Shown here one piece after another: positions 62,185 through 64,000 of a stretch of 64,000 nt of DNA. Source of the DNA: Isoptericola cucumis (GTDB taxonomy: Bacteria; Actinomycetota; Actinomycetes; Actinomycetales; Cellulomonadaceae); NCBI RefSeq assembly GCF_014635665.1, contig NZ_BMDG01000010.1, forward strand, positions 62,001 through 126,000, in the 5' to 3' direction. The position numbers and the translations under genes were made by a program. Numbering within the stretch: position 1 is the stretch's first letter; each line of letters opens with the position of its first letter. The notes beneath the pieces are model-generated. The model worked only from the letters and a program-made list of their open reading frames with translations, was not told where the DNA came from and did not search any database.

Positions 62185-62191
62185 CCGGCCC

Positions 62192-63019
62192 ATGCTCGTC
62201 GACGCCGCAGGCTCCCCGGTCCACTACGTCGAGCGCGGCGCCGCGGCCGGCCCCGACGCCTCCACGACGGTCCTCCTGCACGGGTTCCCGGTCGACCACC
62301 GCCTCATGCTCACCGCGTTCGAGGGCGCGTTCGCGGCCCGTCCCGGGCAGCGGCGCCTCTACCTCGACCTGCCCGGCATGGGTGCGAGCCCGGCGTCCGG
62401 GGTCGCGAGCACGGACGACGTGCTCGCGGTGGTGCGGGCCGCGATCGACGCGCTGGTCCCGGGCCCGTACACGCTGGTGGGCGAGTCGTACGGCGGGTAC
62501 CTGGCCCGCGGCCTCGTGGCCGCAGACCCCGAACGGGTCCGAGGGCTCGGCCTGCTCTGCCCGATGATCGTGCCCGAGCACGCGGCCCGCGACGTCCCGG
62601 AGCACCGGGTGCTCGTCCGCGACGAAGGGCTGCTGCGGGAGGTGGGCGCGGCCGCCCTCGACGCGGACGACGTCGGCGTCGTGCAGACGCCCGAGACCTG
62701 GCGGCGCACCGAGGTCGAGGTGGCTCCCGGCCTCGCGGCCGCCGACGACGCCGCCGTGGCGCGCATCGGGTCCCGCTATGCCGGGACGTTCCCGCTCGAG
62801 CCGGAGCCCTACGACGGCCCGACCCTCTTCGTGCTCGGCCGACAGGACTCCTCGACGGGGTACCGCGACGCCTGGCACCTCCTCGAGCACTACCCGCGCG
62901 CCACGTTCGCCGTCCTCGACCGCGCCGGGCACAACCTGCAGATCGAGCAGCCCGCGCTGTTCGAGGCGCTCGTGGGCGAGTGGCTCGACCGCGTCGACGA
63001 GGCCGCGGCCGCCGGGTAG
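62192..63019 (+). CDS. Alpha/beta-hydrolase
   Basis: 275 residues. LLHGFPVDHRLM is the oxyanion loop, nucleophile Ser in LVGESYGGYLARG, acid region VLGRQDSS and catalytic His in RAGHNLQIEQP. Resembles aliphatic hydrolases of the haloalkane-dehalogenase/carboxylesterase clan; substrate unknown. Unrelated in sequence detail to the hydrolase 0.4 kb upstream. Confidence 0.87.
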   Translation: MLVDAAGSPVHYVERGAAAGPDASTTVLLHGFPVDHRLMLTAFEGAFAARPGQRRLYLDLPGMGASPASGVASTDDVLAVVRAAIDALVPGPYTLVGESYGGYLARGLVAADPERVRGLGLLCPMIVPEHAARDVPEHRVLVRDEGLLREVGAAALDADDVGVVQTPETWRRTEVEVAPGLAAADDAAVARIGSRYAGTFPLEPEPYDGPTLFVLGRQDSSTGYRDAWHLLEHYPRATFAVLDRAGHNLQIEQPALFEALVGEWLDRVDEAAAAG

Positions 63020-63059
63020 CCGAGGGCGGGCCGCGCAGGTGCCGCGCGGTCGCGGTGGG

Positions 63060-63401
63060 CTACGGCGCGCGCACCCCTGCCTCGTCCTGGGGCTCCACGA
63101 GGTGGCGGAACCTGAACCACTTGCGCTCGATCTCCGCCTCGAGGTCGACGTCGAAGCGGCGCGCGACCAGCAGCACCTGCGCGAGCACGTCCGCCAGCTC
63201 GGCCCGGAACGCCGCGTCGACGGTCGCGCCGTCGCCCCGGTCCCGCGAGCGCCCCGACCGGGCGAGGTAGGCCTGGGTGAGCTCGCCGATCTCCTCGTGC
63301 AGCTTGAGCACGAGCCAGTCGTCGGTGCGGGGCACGCCGAAGCGCCGCTCGTACACCCGCGAGATGATCTCGACCTCGTCGGTCAGCTCCGCCAGCTCCA
63401 T
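63060..63401 (-). CDS. MazG-like nucleotide pyrophosphohydrolase
   Basis: 113 residues, all-alpha NTP-PPase fold. VLKLHEEIGELTQAYL and AELADVLAQVLLVAR give the E-x2-E and E-x2-D metal-binding pattern of MazG-type enzymes. It probably hydrolyses an NTP or dNTP to the monophosphate. The ATG has TAGTCT 6 bases upstream. Confidence 0.85.
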   Translation of the reverse strand: MELAELTDEVEIISRVYERRFGVPRTDDWLVLKLHEEIGELTQAYLARSGRSRDRGDGATVDAAFRAELADVLAQVLLVARRFDVDLEAEIERKWFRFRHLVEPQDEAGVRAP

Positions 63402-63407
63402 GCCCGC

Positions 63408-63413
63408 AGACTA
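63408..63413 (-). promoter_or_regulatory. -10 hexamer TAGTCT of the MazG-like gene
   Basis: TAGTCT on the minus strand lies 6 bases before the ATG at 63401. Confidence 0.5.
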
Positions 63414-63438
63414 CGCGCGCGGGCCGGCCGCGCGACGG

Positions 63439-64000
63439 TCACTCGACGGTGACGGACTTCGCCAGGTTGCGCGGCTGGTCGACGTCGAGGCCCTTCGCCG
63501 TGGCGAGCTCCATCGCGAAGATCTGCAGCGGCACCACGGCCAGCAGCGGCTGCATCAGCGACGGGGCCTTGGGGATCCAGAAGATCTCGTCGGCGTACCG
63601 GCGCACCTCGTCGTCGCCGTCCTCCGCGATGACCAGCGTCCGCGCCCCGCGGGCCCGGATCTCCTGGATGTTCGAGGTGACCTTGGCGTGCAGCTGGTCG
63701 CGCCCGCGCGGGGACGGCACCACGACGAACACGGGCTGGCCGGCGTCGATCAGCGCGATCGGTCCGTGCTTGAGCTCGCCGGCGGCGAAGCCCTCGGCGT
63801 GGATGTAGGCGAGCTCCTTGAGCTTGAGCGCCCCCTCGAGCGCGACCGGGAAGCCCACGTGCCGGCCGAGGAAGAGCACCTTGTCGGCGTCCTTCATCGA
63901 CCGCGCCGTGGCGCGCACGTACTCGCTGCGCTCGATGACGGTCTGCACCTTGCGGGGCATGTCCCGCAGCTCGTCGAGGAGCGCGGTGATCTCGTCCGCG
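63439..64000 (-). CDS. glmS: Glutamine-fructose-6-phosphate aminotransferase, C-terminal part (5' truncated)
   Basis: The open frame continues off the window edge; about 187 C-terminal residues are visible. They form the second SIS isomerase domain: FLGRHVGFPVALEGALKLKELAYIHAEGFAAGELKHGPIALI, with the Glu and His of ring opening, and the hallmark C-terminus QPRNLAKSVTVE. GlmS makes glucosamine-6-phosphate for peptidoglycan precursors. The glutaminase domain lies outside. Confidence 0.95.
   Translation of the reverse strand, partial: ADEITALLDELRDMPRKVQTVIERSEYVRATARSMKDADKVLFLGRHVGFPVALEGALKLKELAYIHAEGFAAGELKHGPIALIDAGQPVFVVVPSPRGRDQLHAKVTSNIQEIRARGARTLVIAEDGDDEVRRYADEIFWIPKAPSLMQPLLAVVPLQIFAMELATAKGLDVDQPRNLAKSVTVE

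Noticed and set aside
63031-63049. CCGCGC-N7-GCGCGG hairpin between two convergent genes
   Set aside because: Only 6 bp in very GC-rich DNA; too weak to call a terminator.

Overview
The window is 64 kb of very GC-rich DNA, densely packed and strongly biased to G/C at third codon positions. About 18 ORFs begin with GTG, many adjacent genes overlap as ATGA or GTGA, and there are WhiB, PspC, SURF1, GuaB3, DUF3817 and F420-type LLM proteins. This is an actinobacterial chromosome, most likely Micrococcales and Cellulomonas-like; the genus is inferred from gene content only. I see 64 protein genes, two of them cut by the window edges. There are no rRNA or tRNA genes, no CRISPR array, no phage and no transposase. 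No gap between genes exceeds 300 bases.

Layout: 1-3.1 kb, assimilatory sulfate reduction and siroheme (sulfite reductase end, cysH, cysG, sirohydrochlorin chelatase). 3.1-4.7 kb, an ECF42-type sigma factor with its DGPF/YCII partner. 4.8-9.1 kb, a PspC-type sensor kinase and LuxR regulator, divergent from a PspC membrane protein pair. 9.2-16.2 kb, envelope and secreted proteins, a glycosyltransferase and guaA. 16.3-19.9 kb, a heterodimeric ABC exporter with one consensus ATP site. 19.9-29.1 kb, an island marked by four copies of a 61-bp palindromic element, with a DUF559 nuclease-like gene, a GyrI-like gene, SURF1 and the xfp-pta-ackA operon. 29.1-31.9 kb, gluconate uptake and kinase with a divergent GntR regulator and two operator-like sites. 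31.9-37.9 kb, a DUF4031-HD fusion, enoyl-CoA hydratase, aldehyde dehydrogenase, guaB3 and an exonuclease. 37.9-40.4 kb, an exported RidA divergent from a Tat-exported flavin amine oxidase. 40.5-44.4 kb, guaB, a MerR regulator, whiB and groES under CIRCE. 44.4-49.8 kb, methyltransferases, a YbdK-type ligase, tsaD and a nitroreductase. 49.9-55.3 kb, the rluA-alr-tsaE-tsaB-rimI-sulfurtransferase operon. 55.3-63.4 kb, peroxidase, NAD(P)HX repair, a SUMF-like protein, an LLM oxidoreductase, hydrolases, acpS and MazG-like. The 3' part of glmS closes the window.

Three patterns run across the window. First, about 20 genes have a TANNNT hexamer exactly 6-8 bases before an ATG or GTG, the architecture of leaderless mRNAs; this also fixes several GTG starts. 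Second, convergent gene pairs are mostly separated by unique GC-rich hairpins. Third, between 19.9 and 29.1 kb four 61-bp palindromes, alignable without gaps, each lie 14-30 bases past a stop codon. One of them supplies the last 12 codons and the stop of the DUF559 gene. This repeat family is the least explained structure here. Gluconate kinase, phosphoketolase, Pta and AckA together suggest a gluconate to acetyl-phosphate to acetate branch.
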